Shown here: positions 1 through 8,775 of the stretch, in pieces
Numbering within the stretch: the stretch's first letter is position 1
Layout: each line of letters begins with the position of its first letter
From: Levilactobacillus brevis
GTDB taxonomy: Bacteria; Bacillota; Bacilli; Lactobacillales; Lactobacillaceae
Direction of reading: 5' to 3'
Assembly (NCBI GenBank): GCA_003666485.1
Contig: CP032931.1
Coordinates: 2,666,001-2,730,000 of the forward strand
DNA length: 64,000 bases
Program-made: the position numbers and the translations under genes
The notes under the pieces: generated by a model
The model's database searches: none
The model's input: only the letters and a program-made list of their open reading frames with translations
Told to the model about the DNA's origin: nothing

Positions 1-427
1 CGTCCCCATTCTGACGGTGCTACAGCGTAATCACCTGCACAACGTCATTGCAGTCGTCACCCGGTACTTCGGGGGCATCAAGCTGGGCGCCGGCGGGTTG
101 ATCCGCGCCTACAGCAATAGCACCTCCACGGCAATCGAAGCGGTCGGCGTGGTCAAATTGGTCCGCCAACAAGCCATGACGCTGACCGTGGACTACCCCC
201 ACTTTGACCGGCTCAACCATTACCTGACGGAAAATAACATCGCCATCTTGGACACCAGTTATACCGATCAGGTCGCCATCACGATTGCCGTGGACCTCGC
301 GGACGTCGCGGCAACGCAAACGGCCATTACCAATTTGCTGAGTGACCGGCTGACTCTCAAGCTCGGCGACATCGCCTACAACGAGGTTCCGGTCGAAATC
401 AACGCCAGCAGCCGGAGCGATGACTGA
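1..427 (+). CDS. yigZ: YigZ/IMPACT family protein, 5' end outside window
   Basis: C-terminal part of a YigZ (IMPACT/UPF0029) family protein; the reading frame is open to the left edge, so the start lies outside the window. The conserved family stretch RYFGGIKLGAGGLIRAYSNS is seen about 15 residues in, followed by the usual C-terminal ferredoxin-like domain and a stop at 425-427. Family members are widespread small cytoplasmic proteins related to eukaryotic IMPACT, which influences translational control; the bacterial role is not settled. No terminator directly follows the stop; a large structured repeat begins about 65 bases later. Identity is sure, function is not. Confidence 0.9.
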   Translation, partial: VPILTVLQRNHLHNVIAVVTRYFGGIKLGAGGLIRAYSNSTSTAIEAVGVVKLVRQQAMTLTVDYPHFDRLNHYLTENNIAILDTSYTDQVAITIAVDLADVAATQTAITNLLSDRLTLKLGDIAYNEVPVEINASSRSDD

Positions 428-492
428 TATTGCCACAACTAAAGATTGAAATCGACATGAACCATTGTCACCACACGGTTCATGCCGTTAAA

Positions 493-776
493 CTTAGTCG
501 TTTACAGCCCCGTAGTGGGGACTGGTCGCCTACCGTCCGCCAAATATGGGTCGGAACGCGGTGGGCGGACCGGACCGAGCCTGAAAAGCGGTCTCGGCCT
601 CGCTTTGAGCCGATGGCCCACGTCTCCAAGACGCCAGTCTCCTAAGCGGCATGAAACGCGCCGCTAAGGAGACTCCCACGGCTGAACCCATATTTGGCGA
701 ACTCTCGGCTACAAGAGTACGTGCTACTAGCAGTCGGCTTAGTCCCAGATAGCAGGCAGAATCTCTGGCTGACACA
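493..776 (+). repeat. Structured intergenic repeat, copy A (domain I complete, domain II mostly lost)
   Basis: Starts near a terminal motif CTTAGTCGTTTACAG. The closing helix of domain I pairs 535-552 (GTCCGCCAAATATGGGTC) with 684-702 (GAACCCATATTTGGCGAAC). Inside are a CTCGG/CCGAG-type helix (about 577-596), the CTTTGAG..CTCCAAG-type helix and a hairpin GTCTCCTAAGCGGC / GCCGCTAAGGAGAC (637-673). After the spacer only the edge of domain II remains (AGCAGGCAGAATCTCTGGCTGAC). No protein frame is convincing. Orientation is defined as domain I before domain II. Confidence 0.8.
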
Positions 777-876
777 AGCACTTGCTTTCACTAACATATT
801 AGTAGACAGAACACTGTCGTTCCAGAAATCAGTCCGTTAACGCTACTTACAACCTGTTCACAATTGTCCATATATG

Positions 877-917
877 AAAGGCGCCAACCTGCTCTCTCCA
901 GCAGATTGGCGCCTTTT
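877..917. terminator. Strong bidirectional hairpin
   Basis: AAAGGCGCCAA and TTGGCGCCTTTT arms with a nested CTGCT/AGCAG pair. The T run follows on the plus strand and an A run precedes it, so it can stop transcription both ways. It lies between repeat copies A and B, far from yigZ and from the end of the LysR gene, so it may end a transcript of copy A or of the LysR gene. Confidence 0.6.
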
Positions 918-930
918 GCATTGTCTCAAT

Positions 931-1304
931 CTAAAGGTTGCAAGTACAAAAACACCTGATAATACTCAGCTGACAAGGATTGTGAACATGAAATTAGTCC
1001 ACACCGCCATCTGTAGCAGTCAGAGATTACCCGCAAAATTTGCAAGGAAATTTCTGAAATGGCAACGTTCATCCACATTAGTAGGCAACCTGTCACGTAG
1101 CCGTGAGTGAGCTAAATTTGGACTCAGCCGCGAGGTTGAAGACCGCCTTTTGGCTTCGACCGGTCCTTCCCACAGCGTCACGGTCCAAATTTGGCGAACG
1201 GTAAGGTGGCCAGCACAGAGCAAGGTGCGTTCAAAGACTAAATTTATCCCTGTAAACCCTGGTGTCACCATAAATTTAGCTACTTTTAAACTTGCAACCT
1301 TTAG
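931..1304 (-). repeat. Structured intergenic repeat, copy B (TIR subfamily, internally deleted)
   Basis: Bounded by CTAAAGGTTGCAAG (931-944) and CTTGCAACCTTTAG (1291-1304), exact 14-bp terminal inverted repeats shared with copy D at 52018. Domain II is deleted and domain I keeps the closing helix (1107-1125 with 1181-1199, AAATTTGG core) and one inner hairpin GGTTGAAG/CTTCGACC, while two other inner hairpins are gone. No target duplication is visible beside the ends. Lies 29 bases past the end of the LysR gene. Confidence 0.85.
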
Positions 1305-1332
1305 ACCTTGATACTGATTACCGCCAGCCCAT

Positions 1333-2211
1333 TCAATCCGCAAAGTCCACTTGCAGCTGCTTCACAAAGCTTTCAGCGATTGGCGTGAAGACCTGGTATT
1401 TCTTCCAAATGATATACATCTTCGTCTTCAGTTCTGGTGCCAAGGGGCGGAAGGTCAGCCCACTCTCAGCGCTGGTATCGCAGAGGCCTTTAAAGGTCAG
1501 CTCGACACCTAACCCGCTACGCACGAAGACGGAGCCGTTGAACGATAGATTCGTCGTCCCAATCAAATTCAAATCCAAAGTCTCATCCCCCGCCCACCGT
1601 GGAATGTCATTTTGAATCGACTGTTCCGAGCAAATCACGGCTTGTCCCCGCAAATCGGCTGGTGTGATGACAGCCTTTTGCGCTAGTGGATCCTGTTGGC
1701 GCATGACTACGCCCCAGGTGTCCGCTCCGGGCACTTCTAAATACGTGTACCGTTCCAGACTAGGTGGCTCCACGATAACCGCCAGATCGACCAATCCCCG
1801 GTCCAACCGGTCAGTTACCAATTCCGTATCTCCGCTGACTAGATGGAACCGTAAGTCCGGATATTGCTGGCGAAACCGACTGATGGCTTCCGCCAGATAA
1901 TGGATCAGCTGGGATTCCGCACAGCCAATGTAGATGTCACCACCCGTCAGCGTCGTCAGGGCCGCAAACTCAGCGCTAGTCTTATCCACCATCGCCAGAA
2001 TATCTTCCGCCCGTTTGCGCATCAAGTTTCCAGCTTCCGTTAGCTTGATGCCGTAATTATCGCGCCGAAATAACTGTTTGCCTATTTCATCCTCTAATCC
2101 CTTTAATTGTTTGGACAGCGTAGGCTGCGACACGTGCAACGCTTCGGCCGCCCGGGTGATGCTTGCCTGCCTGGCCGCCTCAACAAAGTACCGGAGCACC
2201 CTGATTTCCAT
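1333..2211 (-). CDS. LysR-family transcriptional regulator
   Basis: A 292-residue LysR-type regulator: N-terminal winged helix-turn-helix (residues 1-60, ITRAAEALHVSQPTLSKQLK) followed by a periplasmic-binding-like effector domain (about 90-290). Length is typical. The ATG follows AGAGAGGTGAG. It is divergent from a small gene and a hydrolase-like gene on the plus strand, which are the obvious regulatory targets. The shared region contains an inverted repeat AGTTAT-N11-ATAACT (2226-2248) that fits the T-N11-A pattern of LysR sites. The effector is unknown. Repeat copy B sits just after its stop. Confidence 0.92.
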   Translation of the reverse strand: MEIRVLRYFVEAARQASITRAAEALHVSQPTLSKQLKGLEDEIGKQLFRRDNYGIKLTEAGNLMRKRAEDILAMVDKTSAEFAALTTLTGGDIYIGCAESQLIHYLAEAISRFRQQYPDLRFHLVSGDTELVTDRLDRGLVDLAVIVEPPSLERYTYLEVPGADTWGVVMRQQDPLAQKAVITPADLRGQAVICSEQSIQNDIPRWAGDETLDLNLIGTTNLSFNGSVFVRSGLGVELTFKGLCDTSAESGLTFRPLAPELKTKMYIIWKKYQVFTPIAESFVKQLQVDFAD

Positions 2212-2225
2212 TTACTCACCTCTCT

Positions 2226-2248
2226 AGTTATTCTGAAAAAGCATAACT
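2226..2248. promoter_or_regulatory. Candidate LysR-type operator
   Basis: AGTTAT, 11 bases, ATAACT: a perfect 6-bp inverted repeat of the T-N11-A type, placed between the divergent LysR gene and the plus-strand small gene. Assignment to this regulator rests on position and pattern only. Confidence 0.45.
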
Positions 2249-2323
2249 GGTTATCGTTATTAAGTATTATACATAATCGTGTCGTGCAGGTAAACTGTAA
2301 TCACAGTCAAGAAAGGAGCCCCC

Positions 2324-2548
2324 ATGACTAATGCCAATGACCGCTTAGGACTGATTCAGCAAAACCTCATCGACGCCGGCTGTAGCACCGCCACGACCCA
2401 GGCCTTCCTCGCCTCGCTTAATCGTGACGACCAGGTTGGTCTACAACGCCTTCTCCAACAACACCGCCGTCAGCTACTGAAAACCTTACGTCAAACCGAG
2501 CAGCAAATCGACTGTCTCGACTTTCTTGCCAATCAATTTCACCAATAG
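2324..2548 (+). CDS. Small uncharacterised protein
   Basis: A 74-residue protein I do not recognise. It is preceded by a very good ribosome binding site (AAGAAAGGAG, then CCCCC and ATG) and followed after 17 bases by the hydrolase-like gene with its own AAAAGGAG site, so the two probably form an operon driven from the LysR intergenic region. It looks helical and charged: a central VGLQRLLQQHRRQLLKTLRQ stretch reads as an amphipathic helix. It has two cysteines and no membrane segment. Function unknown. Confidence 0.6.
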   Translation: MTNANDRLGLIQQNLIDAGCSTATTQAFLASLNRDDQVGLQRLLQQHRRQLLKTLRQTEQQIDCLDFLANQFHQ

Positions 2549-2565
2549 AAAAGGAGTTAGATGAT

Positions 2566-3566
2566 ATGATTAACGAAAAATTAACCCTCACCACTGACTG
2601 GGATAAGGTTTTTCCAAAAAGCAATTTAGTTAACCACCAAAAGGTTACCTTTACCAACCGCTACGGCATTACCTTGGCCGCCGACATGTATACCCCCAAG
2701 AACGCTACCGGTAAACTGGCTGCGCTCGCCGTCAGTGGTCCCTTTGGCGCGGTCAAGGAACAATCTTCCGGCCTCTACGCACAGACCATGGCCGAAAAAG
2801 GCTTCTTGACGATTGCCTTTGACCCGTCGTTTACCGGCGAAAGTGCCGGTCAGCCCCGCTTCATGGCGTCTCCTGACATCAACACCGAAGATTTCCAAGC
2901 GGCCGTTGATTTTCTCTCGGTGCACCCAACGTTGATCCCGAAAAAATCGGTATGATTGGTATCTGCGGTATGGGTGGCATGGCCCTGAACGCTGCCGCGC
3001 TGGACACTCGCGTCAAGGCAACTGCCACTATGACCATGTACAATATGAGTCGGGTCAACGCCAACGGCTATTTTGACGCCGACGACAACGAAGCGGCACG
3101 GCACAAGATGAAGGTTGCCTTGAACCAGCAACGCACCGCTGACTACCAGAGTGGTCGCTACCAACGCGTTGGTGGTGTGGTGGACCCCGTGCCAGACGAT
3201 GCCCCCCAATTTATCCGTGATTACAACGCTTATTATAAGACCGACCGCGGCTACCACGCCCGTTCCGTCAACTCTAATGATGGCTGGAACACCATTGGCA
3301 CAATGTCCTTCATCAACCAACCCATCAACCAGTACTCGAACGAAATCCGCAGCGCTGTCCTGATGGTCCACGGCGATAAGGCTCACTCCTACTACTTCAG
3401 CAAGGATGAATTTAAAAAGATGACGACCGATTCAAAGTATACGGCTAATAAGGAATTTATGACTATCCCTGGTGCCGTACACACGGACCTGTACGACGGT
3501 GGCGTCAACCATGATCTGATTCCATTCACGAAGCTGACTAGCTTCTTTAACCAGTACCTGAACTAG
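2566..3566 (+). pseudogene. Alpha/beta hydrolase (dienelactone-hydrolase-like), frameshifted
   Basis: Two overlapping frames make one alpha/beta hydrolase. Frame one (2566-2955) ends ..AAVDFLSVHP then leaves the family; frame two (to 3566) resumes at PEKIGMIGICGMGGMAL. Restoring one base near 2929 (CACCCA-ACGTTGAT) joins them, so a single-base deletion is the simplest explanation. The nucleophile elbow reads G-I-C-G-M-G, with cysteine where esterases have serine, as in dienelactone hydrolases. Total length would be about 333 residues, and a late His (AVHTDLYD) fits the catalytic triad. Cytoplasmic, substrate unknown. It could be a real inactivation or a sequencing error. Likely controlled by the divergent LysR regulator. 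Confidence 0.8.
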
Positions 3567-3597
3567 ACGGATTACCGCCTTCAATCTCAACCCAAAA

Positions 3598-3639
3598 AAC
3601 GCCTGTCGAATTGCGCTAAGCAACCCGACAGGCGTTTTT
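3598..3639. terminator. Bidirectional terminator between hydrolase and tagO
   Basis: ACGCCTGTCG and CGACAGGCGT arms with a T run on the plus strand and an A run before the left arm, serving both convergent genes. Confidence 0.85.
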
Positions 3640-3664
3640 GATGCGTCTAAATAAACGACGCCAG

Positions 3665-4759
3665 TTAATCTGAATTTTTTGATGTCAATTTTTGTACGAT
3701 ACGATTGATCCAGTGCAGTAGCGGCTGGCGGTTGGACCCGACCAAGCCGATGGCCTCAACGAACAGCTCCAGCCCAATCAAGATGGCAATCGTCAGTAGG
3801 ACGGATCCCCAAATGGTTGACAGCGGGTACAGTAAGGAAATGAACGAGAAGATCAAGGCAATTCCGTAGATGACCAGTACCGTTTGCCGGTGAGTCAATC
3901 CCAGCTGCATCAAGCGGTGATGCAAGTGATGCTTATCCGCGTGGGAAATCGGTTGGCGATTTAAAATTCGCCGAATCATGGCGTAGACCGTATCCGTGAT
4001 GGGTACTCCCAAGATAATCACGGGAATGATCACGGAAATAAAGGTGACGTTCTTCAGTCCATAAAGGGAGAAACAAGCAATCATGAAGCCGATGAACTGT
4101 GCGCCGGTGTCTCCCAAATAAATACGCGCTGGGAAGAAGTTATACGGCAGGAAGCCGACCATGGCGGCCACCAGCGCAAAGATCATGATGGCCACCCAAG
4201 TGTTGGCCACGTTCAAGAAGAACAAGCCCGTAATCCCGGTCGTGGTCAACGCGATGATCGACACCCCGGTCGCCAGGCCATCCAGCCCGTCGATCAGGTT
4301 GATTGCGTTGACGATGGCCACGATCCATAGCAGCGTGATGGGCAACGCTAACCAACCAAAGTGCCAGACACCCACGAATGGTAGCGTTAGGTAACGCATC
4401 CGCACGCCAGCCACAAAGTAGACTTCCAGGGCGGCCAGCAGCTGTCCCAGAATCTTTTGTCTCGGCTTTAACTCAAAGACGTCATCGATCATCCCTTCTG
4501 CCACGATGATACACTCGCCACCGAACAGCCCCCACAGCTGTTGGGTCGGCATTTGGTCGCGCAGTAAGAACATCGTCGAAAACGTAAACGCAATAAAAAT
4601 AGCTAGGCCACCCAGCGTCGGCATCGGAACTTTGTTGACTCGCCGCTGATTAGGTTTATCCACCGCACCAATTTGAAACGCAAAGCGGCGTACAAACGGG
4701 GTTAGGACCGCGGAGATAATCATGGTAGCAAATAAGCTAACAATAATCTCAAATTTCAT
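3665..4759 (-). CDS. tagO: UDP-GlcNAc:undecaprenyl-phosphate GlcNAc-1-phosphate transferase
   Basis: A 364-residue polytopic membrane enzyme of the MraY/WecA/TagO family with about ten hydrophobic segments. It transfers GlcNAc-1-phosphate to undecaprenyl phosphate, the first step of wall teichoic acid (or other envelope polymer) synthesis. The cytoplasmic catalytic motifs are visible: DDVFELKPRQK (Asp pair), NAINLIDGLDGLATG, and the HIH-like SHADKHHLHHRLMQLGLTH loop. The ATG follows GAAAGAGGACA. It stands alone, convergent with the hydrolase. TagO and WecA cannot be told apart from sequence alone; TagO is usual in Lactobacillaceae. Confidence 0.93.
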   Translation of the reverse strand: MKFEIIVSLFATMIISAVLTPFVRRFAFQIGAVDKPNQRRVNKVPMPTLGGLAIFIAFTFSTMFLLRDQMPTQQLWGLFGGECIIVAEGMIDDVFELKPRQKILGQLLAALEVYFVAGVRMRYLTLPFVGVWHFGWLALPITLLWIVAIVNAINLIDGLDGLATGVSIIALTTTGITGLFFLNVANTWVAIMIFALVAAMVGFLPYNFFPARIYLGDTGAQFIGFMIACFSLYGLKNVTFISVIIPVIILGVPITDTVYAMIRRILNRQPISHADKHHLHHRLMQLGLTHRQTVLVIYGIALIFSFISLLYPLSTIWGSVLLTIAILIGLELFVEAIGLVGSNRQPLLHWINRIVQKLTSKNSD

Positions 4760-4794
4760 TGAAGTGTCCTCTTTCTTTCATTACAGCTCTTTTG

Positions 4795-5073
4795 CTAATT
4801 ATACAAATCTCTGAAATCAAACACAACCGCGATTTCGGAGTCGTTAGCGAAAATCAATCTTTCACGCGCATCCTCTGACAATTCACAAGCGGTTATTCCC
4901 AACCCTTGTGAATAAAGAAATAATTCATAAAGTTCATGTAAGCGTTTCCTTTCTATCCAATCAGGTGATTTCGTGCACAAGTATACAGACAAAAGCCTAA
5001 AATCCAAAGATTTATCTTGTGCAAATCGCGCAAAAGCCATATAATGGATTTGTGCCATTGAGAAAGGTTTCAC
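4795..5073 (-). CDS. Small hypothetical protein
   Basis: A 92-residue frame starting at GTG, with an alternative ATG five codons later. I do not recognise it. The product looks soluble and mixed alpha/beta, ending in AVVFDFRDLYN. Codon use is less GC-rich than the neighbours, which could mean transfer or a non-coding frame. The upstream region carries part of an inverted repeat shared with the lrgA promoter region, and no good ribosome binding site precedes the GTG. Coding status is uncertain. Confidence 0.35.
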   Translation of the reverse strand: MKPFSMAQIHYMAFARFAQDKSLDFRLLSVYLCTKSPDWIERKRLHELYELFLYSQGLGITACELSEDARERLIFANDSEIAVVFDFRDLYN

Positions 5074-5125
5074 ATTTCATTTGTGTCCAAGCTATTTATC
5101 CTATTTCCTTGTGAAACCTTTCCAG
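5062..5125. promoter_or_regulatory. Inverted repeat upstream of lrgAB
   Basis: GAAAGGTTTCACA (5062-5074) and TGTGAAACCTTTC (5113-5125) form an exact 13-bp inverted repeat with a 38-base spacer, ending about 44 bases before the lrgA start. It could be a paired operator bound by a regulator making a loop, or a hairpin. Regulator unknown; no lytTR-type system is adjacent. Confidence 0.5.
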
Positions 5126-5168
5126 TCGTCCGTCACTTTGGTTTGTATTTCGAAAGGAGATTTTTCTA

Positions 5169-5609
5169 TTGGCTGCTAATGATAAAGCAACAAAGACAGA
5201 AACGGCTAAAGAAGAACAAGCTTCACCCATCTTAATTCAAATGGGGATCTTCGCCGCAATCCTGTTTGTTTCCAGCCTAATTTCCCCGTTGTTCCCAGCA
5301 ACATTCCCAGTTCCAACGCCTGTTATCGGTTTGGTAATCCTTTACATTTTATTGGCTTCCCACATCGTTAAGTTACGCAACGTTGAAAAATTTGGGGACT
5401 TCATGATCAGTTTAATTGCCTTCCTGTTCGTTCCTTCAGGTATCCAATTAGCTGCTAGCCTGGACATCTTAAAGGCGCAAGGGGTTCAACTGGTTGTTGT
5501 TATTTTAATTGCAACGATTGTCCTGCTGGTTGTTGTGGCTTACACGACTGCCGGATTCATCTGGCTTCGGAAGAACGTCTTCCATCGTGACGTTAACGTC
5601 GAAGAATAA
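5169..5609 (+). CDS. lrgA: LrgA/CidA-family membrane protein
   Basis: A 146-residue protein with a charged N-terminal tail (about 20 residues) and four hydrophobic segments, matching the LrgA/CidA family. These holin-like proteins work with LrgB; they were first linked to control of murein hydrolases, and homologues (PftA) import pyruvate in Bacillus. The start is TTG after GAAAGGAG (5154-5161). lrgB follows 44 bases later with its own ribosome binding site, so the pair is an operon. Codon choice (many GTT, ATC, TTC) suggests strong expression. Choice between autolysis control and pyruvate transport cannot be made from sequence. Confidence 0.88.
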   Translation: MAANDKATKTETAKEEQASPILIQMGIFAAILFVSSLISPLFPATFPVPTPVIGLVILYILLASHIVKLRNVEKFGDFMISLIAFLFVPSGIQLAASLDILKAQGVQLVVVILIATIVLLVVVAYTTAGFIWLRKNVFHRDVNVEE

Positions 5610-5653
5610 TTTCGTCGGCTGCTACTACTTTCACTAGAAAAGGATGAAAATTT

Positions 5654-6460
5654 ATGATTACATTAACTGGAACCGCCCATATGGCAGTTTGGGGCAAATG
5701 GCTCGGTGATGCGTTAGGGACTAACGCCGCTGGTGCTTCTGCCGGTAACGCTTTATTTGGTATTTTTCTATCATTAGTTGTTTACTTATTCGGTCAATGG
5801 TTGTTCAAGATCGGTAAAGGTTTCTTCTTATTCCAACCTCTGTTCGTTGGGATGGTCTTAGGGATCTTCATTCTGTTCCTGTTTGCTAAGGCATTCGGTA
5901 CAGACACGGCTACTTTCTATAAGTCCGCATACTTACCAGGTGGTAACATTATCTTCTGGTTCTTGAACCCAGCTACTATCGCCTTCGCTATTCCACTGTA
6001 CCGTCGGAATGACGTTGTTAAGAAGTTCTGGTTGGAAATCGTTCTTTCCCTGATCGTTGGGTTGATCATTTCCCTGTTCGTTATCTACTACGTTTCAAAG
6101 CTTATCGGCTTGGACAACGTTGGTATTGCTTCCATGATGCCACAAGCTGCCACGACCGCGATCGCGATGCCTATTGCGACTGCTATCGGTGGTAACTCAG
6201 CCGTTACTGCGATGGCCTGCATCCTCAACGCCGTTATCATTTACGCCTTGGGTGACTGGCTCGTTAAGTTCTTCCGTGTTAACAGCGACCCAATCGGTGC
6301 CGGTCTTGGTTTAGGTACTGCAGGGCACACGGTTGGTTCAGCTAAGGCCTTACAACTTGGTTCTATCCAGGGGTCCATGGCTTCTATCGCCGTTGTTGTT
6401 ATCTCAATCGTTGTTGATATCGTTGTACCACCATTTGCTTCTATGATGGGCTTGATCTAA
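5654..6460 (+). CDS. lrgB: LrgB-family membrane protein
   Basis: A 268-residue polytopic membrane protein, longer than typical LrgB (about 230) because of an N-terminal extension rich in Ala and Gly before the first helix (residues 1-35). The family core with SMMPQAATTAIAMPIATAIGG and GLGTAGHTVGSAKALQLG is intact. It is the partner of LrgA, possibly a pyruvate carrier (PftB) subunit or holin regulator. It starts at ATG after AAAGGATG and ends just before a clear terminator. Confidence 0.9.
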   Translation: MITLTGTAHMAVWGKWLGDALGTNAAGASAGNALFGIFLSLVVYLFGQWLFKIGKGFFLFQPLFVGMVLGIFILFLFAKAFGTDTATFYKSAYLPGGNIIFWFLNPATIAFAIPLYRRNDVVKKFWLEIVLSLIVGLIISLFVIYYVSKLIGLDNVGIASMMPQAATTAIAMPIATAIGGNSAVTAMACILNAVIIYALGDWLVKFFRVNSDPIGAGLGLGTAGHTVGSAKALQLGSIQGSMASIAVVVISIVVDIVVPPFASMMGLI

Positions 6461-6478
6461 ATCTGATATTAACTAAAA

Positions 6479-6513
6479 AACACCGAGTCCGTTGTGGGTT
6501 CGGTGTTTTTTTG
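6479..6513 (+). terminator. lrgAB terminator
   Basis: ACACCGA / TCGGTGT stem followed by a run of T (GTTTTTTTGC), 19 bases after the lrgB stop; A residues before the stem also allow reverse use. Confidence 0.85.
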
Positions 6514-6864
6514 CGCGCAAATGTTAGTGGCAACGTGGCCAGTATTGCCTACCCCGACCACTCGTTATTTGCCTGTCTGCACGTCTTGACAGGCATTTTC
6601 CCAGTGCCACAGGTAAGTTTACCCGTAACCCGTGGATTGGCTAAAAGCGGCCAAAACATGGTGAATTTCACCTAGTCTAGCGTACTCCCCTGTTCCGGGA
6701 TGTTACCAGGCTATCAAACACATCTCCTTAGGCTAAAGGCATTCCCTAGTACAGGCAAAATTCCGCCCGGTGCAAGTGTTTGCGCGTGGACCAATCTAGT
6801 GTCCAGAATCCCTGTCAATTAGGTGCTGTCAGCTGCTTTTGCACTGGCAGCCCCTTTAAGACCT
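6514..6864. other. Gene-free spacer between convergent lrgB and kimA
   Basis: About 350 bases with no coding frame and no copy of the large repeat. A short inverted repeat GCCTGTC..GACAGGC (about 6571-6595) is the only structure I noticed. Confidence 0.5.
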
Positions 6865-6899
6865 AAAAAGGCGGCTCTCCATCAAAGGAAAGCCGCCCT
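6865..6899 (-). terminator. kimA terminator
   Basis: On the minus strand GGGCGGCTTTCC / GGAGAGCCGCC followed by TTTTTAGG, directly after the kimA stop. Confidence 0.85.
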
Positions 6900-6906
6900 G
6901 TTTAAT

Positions 6907-8742
6907 TTATTTCTTCAAATGATAGTTATACGTAGAAACAATAATGTTTTCCCGTGAATTTAAAATCGTCCGTAAGCGCAACGCCGTTTGGTTATGCAAG
7001 ACGTTTTGCCAGGGGTGTCGTGGCACGAACTGTGGGACCAGCACGGTCGTCGTAAAGTTACGTTCCGCCGCCCGTTTGGCAATGACATCACAGAACCGCA
7101 ACGTTGGCGTGGCGATAGACCGGTAAGACGAGTGGATATCCACGAACCGAATGTCCGGGAACTCTTCTTTGAATTCCTGCGCCGTCTTGTGCTCCTTCTC
7201 CGGATTCTCATCGAAGGACACGTGCATTGCGATGACGTAATCCCCAATCGACCGGGCGTAGTTGATCGCCCCAGATGTCACGCGGGTAATGTTGCTGACT
7301 AGCACAATGACCGTCGCCCCATCGTACTCGTGGATGTCGGCCCGTTCTTTTTCCGCGACCCGCAATTGCTTCGCAACGTTGTGGTAATGGCCGTTGATGC
7401 GGTAGAACAGCAACAGAATCAGTGGCATGATGATCAGGTAAGGCCAAACATTCGGGAAGCGTAGCAGCATCAGTGAAACCACCAGGACCAGTGACATCAC
7501 GGCTCCCAGTAAGTTGATCAATGACTTGCCGATCCACCAGCCCTCACGTACCCGGAACCAATGAATGATCATCCCGGATTGTGACAGCGTAAATGGTACG
7601 AAGACCCCGACCGCATACAGCGGAATCAGTAAGGTCGTTTGCCCGTGGAAGATGAAGATCAGCACGATAGCCCCGACCGCTAAGGAAATGATCCCGTTGG
7701 AATACCCCAGCCGGTCGCCCCGGTCCAGGTACGCGTGCGGTAAGAATTTATCCTTAGCCAAGTTGTAGGCCAAAATTGGAAAGGCCGAGAACCCGGTGTT
7801 GGCAGCTACGGCTAAAATCAAGGCCGTTGATAGTTGTAACAAATAGTAGAGCACACCGTGACCAAATACGCCGACCCCGATTTGAGACAGGACGGTTTGG
7901 CTACTTTGTGGCCGAATCCCCATGTAGTAACTCAGGTAGGTGATGCCGGCAAAGAAGACAGCCAAGATGCAGGCCATGATGGCCAAGGTAGCCGCCGCGT
8001 TGTGTCGCTTCGGTTCCTTGAAGTTTGGCACCGCATTACTGATGGCTTCAACCCCGGTCAGTGAAGATGACCCGGATGAGAATGCCCGGAAGAACAGCAA
8101 CAGGGTCATGCCCTTAACGGGTTCTCCTAGCGATGCTGAGGCATGGTAGGTAATGTTCCCGCTCATGATGTTGTAGAGCCCAACCCCCACCATCAAGATA
8201 ATCATGACAATGAAGAGGTAGACGGGCACCGTCAGAAAGGCTGCAGATTCGCGCATCCCCCGTAAATTTAGCAACATAATGCCAATGACGATCAAAACCG
8301 ACACCAATACAGAGTACGGATACAGCGCCGGAATCGCCGAGGTAATCGCCTCGGTCCCGGAAGTCGTTGAAACCGCCACGGTCAGCATATAATCAACCAG
8401 CAAGGAGCCACCCGCTACTAACCCGGCCGACTGGCCCCAGTTGGTGCTGGCAACCACGTACGCGCCACCCCCAGAAGGATAGGCGTGAATGATTTGCTGG
8501 TATGAAAGCGTGATCGCAAATAACAGAACTAAGACCAAAGCCGCTGCCCACATTTGATACATCAAGGCGGCTGCTGATAAGGTAATCAGGACTGTCGTAA
8601 TTTGCTCAGTACCATAAGCCACGGAGGATAACGCATCAGACGATAGTAAGGCTAATGCTTTAAACTTGGTTAGCGCCTGACCGCCCTCGTCCATGGTCTT
8701 GAGGGGTTTCCCAATTAAAACCCGCTTTAAATAACGCCACAT
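6907..8742 (-). CDS. kimA: KimA-type potassium importer (APC superfamily)
   Basis: A 611-residue protein with twelve hydrophobic segments (about residues 25-455) and a soluble C-terminal domain (about 460-611). Length and sequence match KimA/YdaO, the high-affinity proton-coupled potassium importer, including ALSSVAYGTEQ, YPSGGGAYVVA and SLLVDYMLTVAVS. In Bacillus the gene is under a c-di-AMP riboswitch and the protein is also inhibited by c-di-AMP. Here the leader shows no ydaO riboswitch that I can recognise, only a short GC hairpin before the ribosome binding site. The start ATG follows AAGGAG. A general amino acid permease is the alternative, but the C-terminal domain argues for KimA. Confidence 0.85.
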   Translation of the reverse strand: MWRYLKRVLIGKPLKTMDEGGQALTKFKALALLSSDALSSVAYGTEQITTVLITLSAAALMYQMWAAALVLVLLFAITLSYQQIIHAYPSGGGAYVVASTNWGQSAGLVAGGSLLVDYMLTVAVSTTSGTEAITSAIPALYPYSVLVSVLIVIGIMLLNLRGMRESAAFLTVPVYLFIVMIILMVGVGLYNIMSGNITYHASASLGEPVKGMTLLLFFRAFSSGSSSLTGVEAISNAVPNFKEPKRHNAAATLAIMACILAVFFAGITYLSYYMGIRPQSSQTVLSQIGVGVFGHGVLYYLLQLSTALILAVAANTGFSAFPILAYNLAKDKFLPHAYLDRGDRLGYSNGIISLAVGAIVLIFIFHGQTTLLIPLYAVGVFVPFTLSQSGMIIHWFRVREGWWIGKSLINLLGAVMSLVLVVSLMLLRFPNVWPYLIIMPLILLLFYRINGHYHNVAKQLRVAEKERADIHEYDGATVIVLVSNITRVTSGAINYARSIGDYVIAMHVSFDENPEKEHKTAQEFKEEFPDIRFVDIHSSYRSIATPTLRFCDVIAKRAAERNFTTTVLVPQFVPRHPWQNVLHNQTALRLRTILNSRENIIVSTYNYHLKK

Positions 8743-8775
8743 GACTATTTACTCCTTATCTCCAGAAATAATGAA

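Noticed and set aside
874-1343. Open frames of 78 and 107 residues inside repeat copy B.
   Set aside because: They follow the structured repeat, lack ribosome binding sites and share sequence with frames in other copies only because the DNA is repeated.
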